Assembly (NCBI RefSeq): GCF_015234515.1
Contig: NZ_JADGMY010000016.1
Location: 62,413-126,412 of the forward strand
Origin: Cellulomonas sp.
GTDB lineage: Bacteria; Actinomycetota; Actinomycetes; Actinomycetales; Cellulomonadaceae
DNA: 64,000 nucleotides
Direction of reading: 5' to 3'
Shown here: positions 25,819-34,064 of the stretch, piece by piece
Position numbering within the stretch: position 1 is the first letter of the stretch
Layout: each line of letters begins with the position of its first letter
Program-made: the position numbers and the translations under genes
Notes under the pieces: model-generated
The model's input: the letters and a program-made list of their open reading frames with translations, nothing else
The model's database searches: none
Told to the model about the DNA's origin: nothing

Positions 25819-26559
25819 GTGCCGCATCACGCCGACCCCCCGACCGTCACCGTCCTCACGGGTGCCGGCATCTCGACCGCGGCGGGCATCCCCGACTTCC
25901 GTGGGCCGCAGGGTGTCTGGACGCGCGACCCCGCGTCGGTGAACCTGCTCGACATCGGCCCGTACGTGCGGGACGTGACCGTGCGCGAGCGTGGCTGGCG
26001 CGCGTGGGCGGAGCACGCCGTGTGGGACGCCCGGCCGACGGCCGCGCACCGTGCGCTCGTGGACCTGGAGCGCGCCGGTGCGCTGATCGCGGTGCTGACG
26101 CAGAACTTCGACGGCCTGCAGCAGCGCGCGGGCAGCTCGCCCGAGCGGGTCGTGGAGCTGCACGGGACCCTCGCGACCACGTCGTGCCTGCGCTGCGGGG
26201 CGACGACCCCGACCCGGGACGTGCTCGCGCGGCTGCCCGCCGAACCGGACCCGCGCTGCACCGCCTGCGGCGGCGTCCTGAAGCCGGACGTCGTGTACTT
26301 CGGCGAGCGCCTGCCCGACGACGCCATCGAGCGCGCGGTCGCGGCGGCCACCGACGCGCAGACCCTGGTCGCGGTGGGCACGACGCTCACCGTCCACCCC
26401 GTGGCGAGCCTCGTGCCGCTGGCCGTGGAGTCGGGCGCGCAGCTCGTCGTCGTCAACGCCGAGCCGACGGCGTACGACCACCTGGCCGACGAGGTCGTCC
26501 GCGACCCCATCGACGAGGCCCTCCCCGCCCTGGTCGCGGACCTGCTCGCGACCCGCTGA
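25819..26559 (+). CDS. Sirtuin (SIR2), NAD-dependent deacylase
   Basis: 246 aa, GTG start; GAGAAT 6 nt upstream may be a leaderless -10 box. It has the NAD-binding TGAGIS at ~14-19, IPDFRG, the TQNFDGL segment, the catalytic His115 (VVELHG), and zinc cysteines C123, C126, C147 and C150. The His of the common NIDGLH motif is Gln here (NFDGLQQ). It removes acyl groups from lysines. The residues that would mark it as desuccinylase-specific were not evaluated further. Confidence 0.92.
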   Translation: MPHHADPPTVTVLTGAGISTAAGIPDFRGPQGVWTRDPASVNLLDIGPYVRDVTVRERGWRAWAEHAVWDARPTAAHRALVDLERAGALIAVLTQNFDGLQQRAGSSPERVVELHGTLATTSCLRCGATTPTRDVLARLPAEPDPRCTACGGVLKPDVVYFGERLPDDAIERAVAAATDAQTLVAVGTTLTVHPVASLVPLAVESGAQLVVVNAEPTAYDHLADEVVRDPIDEALPALVADLLATR

Positions 26560-26565
26560 CACCCC

Positions 26566-26630
26566 GGGCTCACGAGACCGAGGAAACCGGGGACACCAGT
26601 CCCCAGATCCTCTGGCTCACGAGACCGGGT
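26566..26630. repeat. Repeat family 2 relative, with nested hairpin
   Basis: GGCTCACGAGACCG occurs twice in the same direction (26567-26580 and 26614-26627). Between the copies is a nested hairpin: GAGGA/TCCTC (26580-26584, 26608-26612) around GGGGAC-ACCA-GTCCCC (26589-26604). It lies between convergent sirtuin and hydrolase genes and supplies the hydrolase stop codon. It probably works as a two-way terminator. Confidence 0.65.
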
Positions 26631-27225
26631 GGACGTCGCCGGGGCCGGGTGGGCCTGGACGTCGGGTGAGCCAGTCGCGGACCGCTGCGACGACGGGTGC
26701 GTCGGCCGGTCCGTGCGCGCCGGGGACGACGACCAGCGTCGTCGGTCCCGCCAGGGTCGCGAGGTGCGTCGCGAGCTCGTCGGGCGTGCCGAACGGGTCG
26801 GTCGCACCGCTGACCGCCAGGACGGGCACCGTGATGTGCGGCAGGTGCTCGACCCGCAGCCGGTCCGGCCGACCGGGCGGGTGCAGCGGGTAGGACAGCA
26901 GCAGCAGGCCGGCGACCGCGAGCCCGTCCGCGACGGCCATCGAGCTCATGCGCCCGCCGAACGACCGTCCGCCGACCACGAGCCGCTCGGTCCCCACGCC
27001 CAGGTCGGCGGCGAACGCGTCGGCCTCCTCGCGCACCCGCGTGGGCGCGGCCGTCGCACCGCGCGGCAGGTCGACACGCCGGACCGGCAGCCCGGCGGCC
27101 GTGAGCGCGGCGTCGAGCGCGACGAGGGTGCGGTTGTCCCGCGTCGCGCCCGCCCCGGGGGTCAGCAGCACCCCCGCGACGTCGACCGGCCCGGACCCCG
27201 CCCGCAGCACCCGCACCTTCACCAT
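26617..27225 (-). CDS. Small alpha/beta hydrolase (dienelactone hydrolase / KANL3-like)
   Basis: 202 aa from the ATG at 27225 (AGGGGG directly upstream). A longer start would lie inside the hairpin repeat cluster. It has the LLTPGAGATRDN oxyanion region, nucleophile elbow GGRSFGGRM, GATDPFG carrying the acid and GAHGPADA carrying the His. The substrate is unknown. Its last residues (PVS) are encoded by a repeat element. Confidence 0.82.
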   Translation of the reverse strand: MVKVRVLRAGSGPVDVAGVLLTPGAGATRDNRTLVALDAALTAAGLPVRRVDLPRGATAAPTRVREEADAFAADLGVGTERLVVGGRSFGGRMSSMAVADGLAVAGLLLLSYPLHPPGRPDRLRVEHLPHITVPVLAVSGATDPFGTPDELATHLATLAGPTTLVVVPGAHGPADAPVVAAVRDWLTRRPGPPGPGDVHPVS

Positions 27226-27261
27226 CCCCCTATCTTCCCGCCCACCCCCACCCCCAGGTTC

Positions 27262-27446
27262 GCGAGAGTGCAAATCCAGTCACCCACCAGCGCGCGAGAG
27301 TGCGATCCAGTCACGCCGTCTGCAACTGGATCGCACTCTCACCACCAGAGGGCGGCCCCCTTTGGCGCGAGAGTGCAATCCAGTCACCCACCAGCGCGTG
27401 AGAGTGCAATCCAGCAACCACCCCCATGACTGGATTGCACTCTCAC
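27262..27446. repeat. Hairpin repeat family 1, duplicated cluster
   Basis: Direct copies lie at 27262-27279 (one extra A), 27294-27310, 27367-27383 and 27398-27414; inverted copies lie at 27326-27340 and 27430-27446. Two hairpins form: 27296-27310 with 27326-27340 (15 bp perfect) and 27398-27414 with 27430-27446 (17 bp perfect), each with a 15-nt loop. The cluster is a ~105-bp unit (direct copy, spacer TCACCCACCAGCGC, hairpin) present twice. The two hairpins differ at a stem position (GATCGC versus GATTGC), and each keeps perfect pairing. Confidence 0.92.
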
Positions 27447-27557
27447 GACCACAAGGGGGGTCACCCACCAACGGGGGGCGGGCGGGGGTGGGTCGCGGGC
27501 GCTGCTGGTCCGTGGAGATCACCCTGTGGGCGGTGGGGATCACCGTCCGGCCCCAGG

Positions 27558-27563
27558 TAGCGT
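27558..27563 (+). promoter_or_regulatory. -10 box TAGCGT, leaderless start
   Basis: TAGCGT ends 7 nt before the moxR GTG at 27571; only a weak AGG precedes the start. Confidence 0.5.
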
Positions 27564-27570
27564 GCCCGCC

Positions 27571-28563
27571 GTGAGCCGCGACACCGTCCCCCCGTCCGAC
27601 CGCACCAAGGCCGGTGCGCTGTGCGAACGCATCGACGCGGTGTTCGAGCAGCGGGTCGTCGGGCAGGCCCAGCTGCGGCAGTCGCTCGTCGTCGCGCTGA
27701 TGTGCGGGGGCCACGTCCTGCTGGAGTCCGTCCCGGGCCTGGCGAAGACGACGGCCGCGCAGACGCTCGCGCACGCCGTGTCGGGCTCGTTCCACCGCAT
27801 CCAGTGCACGCCGGACCTCATGCCGTCGGACATCGTCGGCACGCAGGTCTTCAACTACGGGACGTCGACGTTCACGACGCAGCTCGGGCCCGTGCACGCC
27901 AACGTCGTGCTGCTCGACGAGATCAACCGGTCCTCCGCCAAGACGCAGTCGGCGATGCTCGAGGCGATGCAGGAGCGGCAGACGACGATCGCGGGCGAGG
28001 TCCACCCGGTGCCGTCCCCGTTCATGGTGCTCGCGACGCAGAACCCCATCGAGGAGGAGGGCACGCACGTGCTGCCCGAGGCCCAGATGGACCGGTTCCT
28101 GCTCAAGGAGGTCCTCGACTACCCGGACGCCGAGGAGGAGGTCGAGATCCTCGAGCGCATCTCCGACGGTCGCATGACGCGCGCGCTGCGCAGCGACCGC
28201 CTGGGTCTCGACGAGATCGCGTGGCTGCAGCGCACGGTCGACCAGGTGTACGTGGACCGCTCGATCCGCCGGTACGTCGTCGACCTGGTCGCCACCACGC
28301 GCGGCCGCGGCCCCGTCCAGGTGCCCGGGCTGGACCGGCTGGTGCGGATGGGTGCCAGCCCTCGCGGGTCCATCTCCCTCATGCGCGTCGCCCAGGCCGT
28401 GGCGCTGCGGGCCGGGCGCGGGCACGTCGTCCCGGAGGACGTGCACGCGATGCGCAACGCCGTGCTGCGGCACCGCATCGTGCGGTCGTTCGACGCGATC
28501 GCCGACGACGTGTCCACGGAGTCGATCATCACCTCCGTCTTCGACGCGGTCCCGGTGCCCTGA
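27571..28563 (+). CDS. MoxR-family AAA+ ATPase
   Basis: 330 aa, GTG start placed by a -10 box 7 nt upstream. It has the MoxR P-loop ESVPGLAKTTAA at ~52, Walker B VVLLDEINRSSAKTQSAMLEAMQE, and ATQNPIEEEGTHVLPEAQMDRFL. MoxR ATPases act as chaperones with VWA proteins made from the same operon. It leads a six-gene operon (DUF58, a short membrane protein, two VWA proteins, a TPR-like protein) that matches the MoxR/Bat arrangement. Confidence 0.93.
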   Translation: MSRDTVPPSDRTKAGALCERIDAVFEQRVVGQAQLRQSLVVALMCGGHVLLESVPGLAKTTAAQTLAHAVSGSFHRIQCTPDLMPSDIVGTQVFNYGTSTFTTQLGPVHANVVLLDEINRSSAKTQSAMLEAMQERQTTIAGEVHPVPSPFMVLATQNPIEEEGTHVLPEAQMDRFLLKEVLDYPDAEEEVEILERISDGRMTRALRSDRLGLDEIAWLQRTVDQVYVDRSIRRYVVDLVATTRGRGPVQVPGLDRLVRMGASPRGSISLMRVAQAVALRAGRGHVVPEDVHAMRNAVLRHRIVRSFDAIADDVSTESIITSVFDAVPVP

Positions 28564-28566
28564 CCC

Positions 28567-29532
28567 GTGCCGGCCCGGTCCCGTCTCGCGCTGGTGCGTG
28601 CGCGCCTGCAGCTGCCCACGCTGCGGCGTGCCACCGGCCTGCTCGACGGACGCCACCGCGCGGTGTGGAAGGGCCACGGCGACGAGGTCGACGACCTGCA
28701 CGTCTACACGCCCGGGGACGACGTCGGCGACATCGACTGGCGGGCCTCCGCGCGCTCGGCGCAGCCCGTCGTCAAGCGCTACGAGGCGACGTCGAACGTC
28801 GCGCTGGTGCTCGTCGTGGACACCGGGCGGCACATGTGCGCGACGTCCGCGGGCGGGGAGCCCAAGCACGAGGTGGCGCAGCTCGTGGCGGACGTGGTCG
28901 CGCACCTCGCGCACCAGCGGGGCGACCGCGTGTCGCTCGTCGCGGGCGACGCGGGCCGCGTCGTCGAGCTGCCGGCCGGCGCGGGCACGACGCACCTCGA
29001 GGTGCTGCTGCGCCGCCTGCAGCGCACGTTCGACCCGGACGCCCCCGAGGGTGACCTCGCACGCCTGCTCGACCGCGTGCTGCGCCGCACGGCACGCCGC
29101 TCGCTCGTCGTCGTCGTGACGGACGAGGCGCGGCCCGGCGCGGCCGACGAGCGCGCCCTGGCACGGCTGCGCACGCGGCACGAGGTCATGGTGGTGCAGG
29201 TCGTCGACGCCGACCTGTTCGCCGACGTGCTGGGCGCGGCACCGGGCGCGCTGGCGGGCGGGTCGGCCGCCACGGACCGCGGCCGCCCCGTCGTCGCACC
29301 GCCGCGCGGCCGGCCGGTGCGGGACGTCGTCAGCGGCTGGTCCCTGCCCGCGTACCTGCGGGGGCGGCGCGGGGTGCGTGAGGCGGTCGCCGCGGCGCGC
29401 GCGGCGCGGCACGCGGAGGTCGGGCACCGCACGCGCCGGCTCGGCGTGACGTCGGTGACCGTGGAGAGCACGCACGACGTCCTGGACGAGATGGTCGCGC
29501 TGCTCGGGAGGTCGCGTCGTGCCGGGCGCTGA
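28567..29532 (+). CDS. DUF58-family protein of the MoxR operon
   Basis: 321 aa, GTG start 3 bp after the moxR stop. The DUF58 signature lies near residue 45-80 (YTPGDDVGDIDWRASARS, then VVKRYE). A VWA-like fold follows, with LVLVVDTGRHM in place of a full metal site. It has no membrane segment, unlike many DUF58 proteins. It is the usual partner of MoxR. It overlaps the next gene by 14 bp. Confidence 0.88.
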   Translation: MPARSRLALVRARLQLPTLRRATGLLDGRHRAVWKGHGDEVDDLHVYTPGDDVGDIDWRASARSAQPVVKRYEATSNVALVLVVDTGRHMCATSAGGEPKHEVAQLVADVVAHLAHQRGDRVSLVAGDAGRVVELPAGAGTTHLEVLLRRLQRTFDPDAPEGDLARLLDRVLRRTARRSLVVVVTDEARPGAADERALARLRTRHEVMVVQVVDADLFADVLGAAPGALAGGSAATDRGRPVVAPPRGRPVRDVVSGWSLPAYLRGRRGVREAVAAARAARHAEVGHRTRRLGVTSVTVESTHDVLDEMVALLGRSRRAGR

Positions 29533-30019
29533 GCTGGTCGACCCCGTCCCGTACGCGCCGTGGTGGCCGTGGGTCGCGGTGGCGATCATCCTGGCCGTGG
29601 CCGGGTGGTTCGTGTGGGTGGTCCGTTCGACGCGCGCACCCGCGCAGGACGCCCCCGCGTCGGTCCCGCCACCGGCTCCGGCCGCACCACCGGCGCCGAA
29701 GAACCGGCGCGACCCCTACGCCGCGCTGCGGGGCACCACGCTGGCCCGCCTCGACGAGGTCGAGCGTCGGTACCGCGCGGGTGACGTCGACGTGCGGGGC
29801 GCCAACCTCGAGATCCGGTACGTGCTGCGCGAGTTCGCGACCGGACGCACGGGCGTGGACACGTCCACGATGACGGCGGCCGCGGCGCGTGCGGACCGCC
29901 GGACCCGGCCGCTGTCCACGCTGCTCGAGAACACGTCGATGCCGACGTTCGCCCCGACGTCGCGTGCGCGCCTCTCGCGGTCGCTGGACCAGGCGCGCAA
30001 CCGGGTGCGCACGTGGTGA
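29519..30019 (+). CDS. Short membrane protein of the MoxR operon (DUF4381-like)
   Basis: 166 aa, GTG start inside the DUF58 gene. One membrane segment lies at ~17-38 (WVAVAIILAVAGWFVWVV), then a Pro/Ala linker and a soluble helical domain. The position between DUF58 and VWA genes is that of DUF4381 proteins, but the family call rests on context only. Its stop overlaps the next GTG. Confidence 0.72.
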   Translation: MPGAELVDPVPYAPWWPWVAVAIILAVAGWFVWVVRSTRAPAQDAPASVPPPAPAAPPAPKNRRDPYAALRGTTLARLDEVERRYRAGDVDVRGANLEIRYVLREFATGRTGVDTSTMTAAAARADRRTRPLSTLLENTSMPTFAPTSRARLSRSLDQARNRVRTW

Positions 30020-31005
30020 CGGGCGCCGGGCTGGAGGTGCCGTGGCTGGTGCCGGTGGTCCTGGGCGTGGTGGCGACCGCCCTGGTCGCCGGGCTGCTGC
30101 TGCGCGACCGGCGCGGGACGACGCCCGTGGCCAACACGGACGACCTGCGCGCCGTGCCCGCGCTGCGCGCGTGGCGCGTGCGCTACCGGGTCCTGCGCGT
30201 GGCCGTCGCGCTGACCGTCGCCGCGGCGGCCGTCGGGGCCGCCGTGCTCGCCGCCCGGCCCGTCACCGTGCAGGAGCGCACGCGCGAGCTCGCCAACCGG
30301 GACATCGTGCTGTGCCTGGACGTGTCCGGGTCGATGCTGGACTACGACGAGCGCGTCGTGGCGACGTTCGAGCAGCTCGTCGCCGGGTTCACCGGTGAAC
30401 GCGTCGCGCTGTCGCTGTTCGACTCGACCTCGGCCACGGTCTTCCCGCTGACGGACGACTACGAGCTCGTCACCACGCAGCTGCGCACGGCGCGCGAGGC
30501 CTTCACCGACCGGGGCTCCGACGCGGCGGCCGAGGTCCTGCGCGGCACGTCGGGCCTGGAGGGGCAGGCGTCACTCATCGGTGACGGGGTCGCGTCGTGC
30601 ACGCTGCTGTTCGACCAGTACGACGTCGACCGGTCCCGCTCGGTGGTGCTGGCGACGGACAACGAGGTGTGGGGTGCGCCCGTGTACTCGCTGCCCGAGG
30701 CAGCAGCGCTCGCGACGTCCCGTGGCGTGGTCCTGGACGCGCTGTACCCCGACGAGGACCGCCAGCTGGGTGCCGCCACTGCGGCCGAGCTGCGGATCGC
30801 CGCGGAGGGCACCGGTGGCACCTTCGCCGTGGCGCAGGACCCCGACGCCGTCCCGGCGATCCTCGAGCAGGTCCGCGCGGGCCAGCTCACGGCCATGCAG
30901 GCCGACCCGGAGCGGGTGGTGACCGACGACGACGACCTGTGGGTGCGCCTGCTGTACGCCGCCGGCCTGGCCGCGGTGCTGCTCGCGTGGCGGGTGCGCT
31001 CGTGA
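30016..31005 (+). CDS. VWA membrane protein, BatA-like
   Basis: 329 aa. The GTG at 30016 overlaps the previous stop; another GTG lies one codon earlier. Membrane segments lie at ~10-28 and ~58-80 and at the very C-terminus (LLYAAGLAAVLLAW). The VWA domain between has a complete metal site DVSGSM. This two-helix, VWA, one-helix topology is that of Bat proteins, which with MoxR are linked to envelope stress tolerance in other bacteria. Its stop overlaps the second VWA gene. Confidence 0.86.
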   Translation: MTGAGLEVPWLVPVVLGVVATALVAGLLLRDRRGTTPVANTDDLRAVPALRAWRVRYRVLRVAVALTVAAAAVGAAVLAARPVTVQERTRELANRDIVLCLDVSGSMLDYDERVVATFEQLVAGFTGERVALSLFDSTSATVFPLTDDYELVTTQLRTAREAFTDRGSDAAAEVLRGTSGLEGQASLIGDGVASCTLLFDQYDVDRSRSVVLATDNEVWGAPVYSLPEAAALATSRGVVLDALYPDEDRQLGAATAAELRIAAEGTGGTFAVAQDPDAVPAILEQVRAGQLTAMQADPERVVTDDDDLWVRLLYAAGLAAVLLAWRVRS

Positions 31006-32066
31006 GCGCCCGCGCGGTCGTGCCCGTGGTGGTCGTGCTGCTCACGGCCGTGCCGGTGCTCGCGCTGTGCGTGGGGCAGGCCCTCGGGCTGACGGTGCGG
31101 CGCGGCAGGGTCGAGCGGTCCGACGCGCCACGTGCGGGCTCGTGGACGTGGTGGCGGCGTGCGGCGCTCGTCGTGGTCGTGGCCGTCGTGGGGCTGACGC
31201 CCACGGTCGCGGTGACGCAGGCCGGTGGCGCCCGCGTCGGCGTGCAGCTGTGGTTCGTGGTCGACCGCACGGGCTCGATGGCCGCCGAGGACTGGGGCCC
31301 CGGCGACCCGGTGGTGCGCGGACCGGGCCTGGACCCGGTGCCCGCGGTACAGCGCCTCGACGGCGTGCGGCACGACGTGGTCTCCCTGACGGGCGACGTG
31401 CCCGGCGCGTTCTACTCGGTCATCGCCTTCGCGGACGAGGCCGGCACGCAGCTGCCCCTGACGGACGACGCGACGGCGGTGCGCGCGTGGGCGCAGACCG
31501 TGACGCAGGAGGTCACGGCAGGGTCCGCCGGCACGCGCCGCGACCGCGCCCTCGACGTGCTGGAGCGCTCGCTGCGCGACGCGCAGGACCGTGACCCGGG
31601 GATGGTGCGGCTGGTGTTCTACCTCTCGGACGGCGAGCAGACGTCGGACGACGAGCCGGGCACGTTCGACCGGATCGCGCCGCTGGTCGACGGGGGCGCG
31701 GTGCTCGGGTACGGCACGGCGGCGGGTGCACCGATGCGCACGTACGACGGCACGGTGGACCCGGACGCGGACTACATCCCCGACCCCGAGGACCCGTCAC
31801 GGCCGGCCCTGTCGCGCGCCGACCCGGGCGCGCTGCGCGAGGTGGCCGCCGAGCTCGGCGTGCCGTACGTCCACCGCGACGGCCCGACGGGCACCGCGGA
31901 CCTCGTCGCGGACGTGGACGTCGACACGATCGCCGCCGACGGGCGGGCGGACGTGGGCGCGCGGCGCGACGTCGTGTGGCCGTTCGCGCTGGTGGCCGGT
32001 GTGCTGCTCGCTGCGGAGGCGTGGACGTGGGCGCGCGCGTCGAGCCGGTGGCGGAGGCGGCGATGA
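31002..32066 (+). CDS. VWA membrane protein, BatB-like
   Basis: 354 aa, GTG start overlapping the previous stop. Membrane segments lie at ~5-25 and ~47-67. A VWA domain with DRTGSM follows (the first Ser of DxSxS is Thr) and LSDGEQTSDDE. A last membrane helix lies near 325-345. An insert with PDADYIPDPEDPS looks calcium-binding. It pairs with the preceding VWA protein. Its stop overlaps the next ATG. Confidence 0.84.
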   Translation: MSARAVVPVVVVLLTAVPVLALCVGQALGLTVRRGRVERSDAPRAGSWTWWRRAALVVVVAVVGLTPTVAVTQAGGARVGVQLWFVVDRTGSMAAEDWGPGDPVVRGPGLDPVPAVQRLDGVRHDVVSLTGDVPGAFYSVIAFADEAGTQLPLTDDATAVRAWAQTVTQEVTAGSAGTRRDRALDVLERSLRDAQDRDPGMVRLVFYLSDGEQTSDDEPGTFDRIAPLVDGGAVLGYGTAAGAPMRTYDGTVDPDADYIPDPEDPSRPALSRADPGALREVAAELGVPYVHRDGPTGTADLVADVDVDTIAADGRADVGARRDVVWPFALVAGVLLAAEAWTWARASSRWRRRR

Positions 32067-33184
32067 GCGGCAGGCGCGAGCAGGCCCGGCGCCGGGCGCA
32101 GCAGAAGGCGGCACGGGACCGGGCCGCCCGGGAGGCGCGCCGGCGCGCGGTGCCTGCGCACGTGCGCCGCCGGCGCCGCCTGCTGCGGTGGAGCTGGCTG
32201 CCCGCGCTCGTGCTGCTGGGCTTCGCCGTGAACCTGCTGACGCTCGGCCCGGGCTACCGGGAGGCACGCGCCGCGTACGACGCGGGCGACGAGTGGGACG
32301 CGGTCGACCTCTTCGACAGCGTCGACGGCCGGACGTTCGTGGAGGGCTGGAAGGGAGCGTTCAACGCGGGCACGGCCCGGTACCGCGCAGGCCTGTACAG
32401 CACCGCGATCCGGGATCTGGACGAGGCCCTGGAGACCGTTCCCGACGAGCACCGCTGCGACGTCCAGACCAACCGCGCGCTGGCGCTGCAGGCGCACGAA
32501 CAGCAGACCCGCGAGGAGGTGGAGGTGCAGCTGGCGTACGTCGAGGAGCTCGCCGCGGCCCTGGACGCGCAGGCCGCGGGCGAGCCGTACGACGCGGAGC
32601 TCCTCGAGCCGCCGTACGAGGGCGCCGACGAGCCGACGGTCGCGGACGAGCTCGGGTTCGCGGGGTACCTGCTGCGGATGGCCGCCGACGACGCCGCGCT
32701 CGCGGCCGAGGCGCTCGCCGACCCGGCGTGCACCCCGCCGCCGTCGCAGGGCGGCGGTGGGCAGGACGACGAGCAGGACCAGGCCGGCGGCGGACAGGAC
32801 GAGCAGCAGGACCGGGGCGGCGGCGGACAGGACGAGCAGGACCAGGACGGCCAGGGTGAGGACCCGCCGCCCACGCCGCAGCAGCAGGCCGAGCAGCGCA
32901 TGCAGGAGCTCCTCGACCTGGCGGCTGACGTCGAGCGCCTGGCGCAGGCCGCGCAGGACGGCACGCTCGAGGGTGCGCCGACGCCGGGAGCGGGCGGTCA
33001 GGAGGCGCCGGACCCGGCGCAGGCCGAGGCGCAGCGGCAGGAGGCGCTCGCGGAGCGCAACCAGCAGGCGGGCGGCGGCGGTGGCGGGGAGCCCGTGCCG
33101 TCGGGCGGCGACGGCACGGGCTCGGCGCCCGGCGGCGGCGACGGCCCGGGTTCGGGCGGCGGTGGCAGCGCCCGGAACTGGTGA
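32063..33184 (+). CDS. TPR-like membrane protein with Gln/Gly-rich tail (BatC-like)
   Basis: 373 aa, ATGA overlap. A very basic N-terminus (RREQARRRAQQKAARDRAARE) and a membrane helix at ~46-63 lead to an external helical repeat region (AFNAGTARYRAGLYSTAIRDLDEAL is TPR-like). Residues ~225-265 and the C-terminus are Gln/Gly/Asp low-complexity (GGGQDDEQDQAGGGQDEQ). It closes the MoxR operon, where BatC-type TPR proteins usually lie. Confidence 0.8.
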   Translation: MSGRREQARRRAQQKAARDRAAREARRRAVPAHVRRRRRLLRWSWLPALVLLGFAVNLLTLGPGYREARAAYDAGDEWDAVDLFDSVDGRTFVEGWKGAFNAGTARYRAGLYSTAIRDLDEALETVPDEHRCDVQTNRALALQAHEQQTREEVEVQLAYVEELAAALDAQAAGEPYDAELLEPPYEGADEPTVADELGFAGYLLRMAADDAALAAEALADPACTPPPSQGGGGQDDEQDQAGGGQDEQQDRGGGGQDEQDQDGQGEDPPPTPQQQAEQRMQELLDLAADVERLAQAAQDGTLEGAPTPGAGGQEAPDPAQAEAQRQEALAERNQQAGGGGGGEPVPSGGDGTGSAPGGGDGPGSGGGGSARNW

Positions 33185-33205
33185 GCCGGTGCGAGGATCA
33201 CTCCC

Positions 33206-34039
33206 GTGCCACCCATCCCGTTGCCCCGCCTCGCCGTCGTGCCGGACGTGCGCCTCGTCGCCGTCGACATGGACGGCTCGCTGCTCGACGACGCCAAGCG
33301 CATCGACCCGTCGTTCTGGCCGCTGCTCGACACGCTCGTCGCGCGGGGTGTCACGGTGTGCCCGGCGAGCGGCCGGCAGTACGCGACGCTGCGTCGCCAG
33401 CTCGACCGGGACGACCTGGTGTACGTGGCCGAGAACGGCGCGTACGTGGTGCGCGACGGCAGCCCGCTGGCCGTGCACGGGCTCGACACGCACGTCGCCC
33501 GGGACGTCGTGCGTGCCGTGCGCCGGTCGGTCGACGCGGGCGCGGACGTCGGTGTCGTGCTGTGCGGGCTGCGCAGCGCGTACGTCGAGCGGGTCGATCC
33601 GCGGTTCCTCGCGCAGTGCGAGCCGTACTACGCGCTGCTGGAGCAGGTGCCCGACCTGACGGCGGTGGAGGACACCGTCCTGAAGGTCGCGGTGTACGAC
33701 TTCGGCCCCGCGGCGACCGGTGCCGGACCGGCGCTCACGCGGTTCGGCGGGGTGGCGCGCGTGCTGGTCAGCGGCGCGCACTGGGTCGACGTCATGAGCC
33801 CGGACGCCGACAAGGGCCACGCGCTGCGTGACGTGCAGCGCGCGCTGGGCGTGGGTCCCGAGCAGACCGTCGCGTTCGGCGACTACTTCAACGACGTCGG
33901 CATGCTCGAGGCCGCGCACTGGTCGTTCGCGATGGACAACGCGCACCCCGACGTCCGCGCGTACGCGCGGTTCGTCGCACCGTCGAACAACGAGAACGGT
34001 GTGGTGCGCACGCTGCGCGACCTGCTGCGGCTCCACTGA
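33206..34039 (+). CDS. HAD-superfamily hydrolase, Cof type
   Basis: 277 aa, GTG start; GAGGAT 7 nt upstream may serve as a leaderless -10 box. HAD motif I is VAVDMDGSLLDDA and motif IV is FGDYFNDVGMLEAA; ASGRQYATLRRQL carries motif II. It belongs to the Cof/YbjI class that dephosphorylates sugar phosphates or pyridoxal-5'-phosphate. The exact substrate is unknown. Confidence 0.88.
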   Translation: MPPIPLPRLAVVPDVRLVAVDMDGSLLDDAKRIDPSFWPLLDTLVARGVTVCPASGRQYATLRRQLDRDDLVYVAENGAYVVRDGSPLAVHGLDTHVARDVVRAVRRSVDAGADVGVVLCGLRSAYVERVDPRFLAQCEPYYALLEQVPDLTAVEDTVLKVAVYDFGPAATGAGPALTRFGGVARVLVSGAHWVDVMSPDADKGHALRDVQRALGVGPEQTVAFGDYFNDVGMLEAAHWSFAMDNAHPDVRAYARFVAPSNNENGVVRTLRDLLRLH

Positions 34040-34064
34040 GCACCCGGCGCCGCCGGAGACGCGG

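Larger units (their letters stand above)
27226..27570. other. 345-bp divergent intergenic region with hairpin cluster
   Basis: No gene fits here. It holds six copies of repeat family 1 (27262-27446), G/C runs, and the -10 box of the moxR gene at its right end. Promoters for both divergent genes must lie in or beside the repeats. Confidence 0.7.

Noticed and set aside
27226..27273. Longer start for the hydrolase gene at 26617-27225
   Set aside because: The added residues would be encoded by a hairpin repeat, and the ATG at 27225 has its own AGGGGG.
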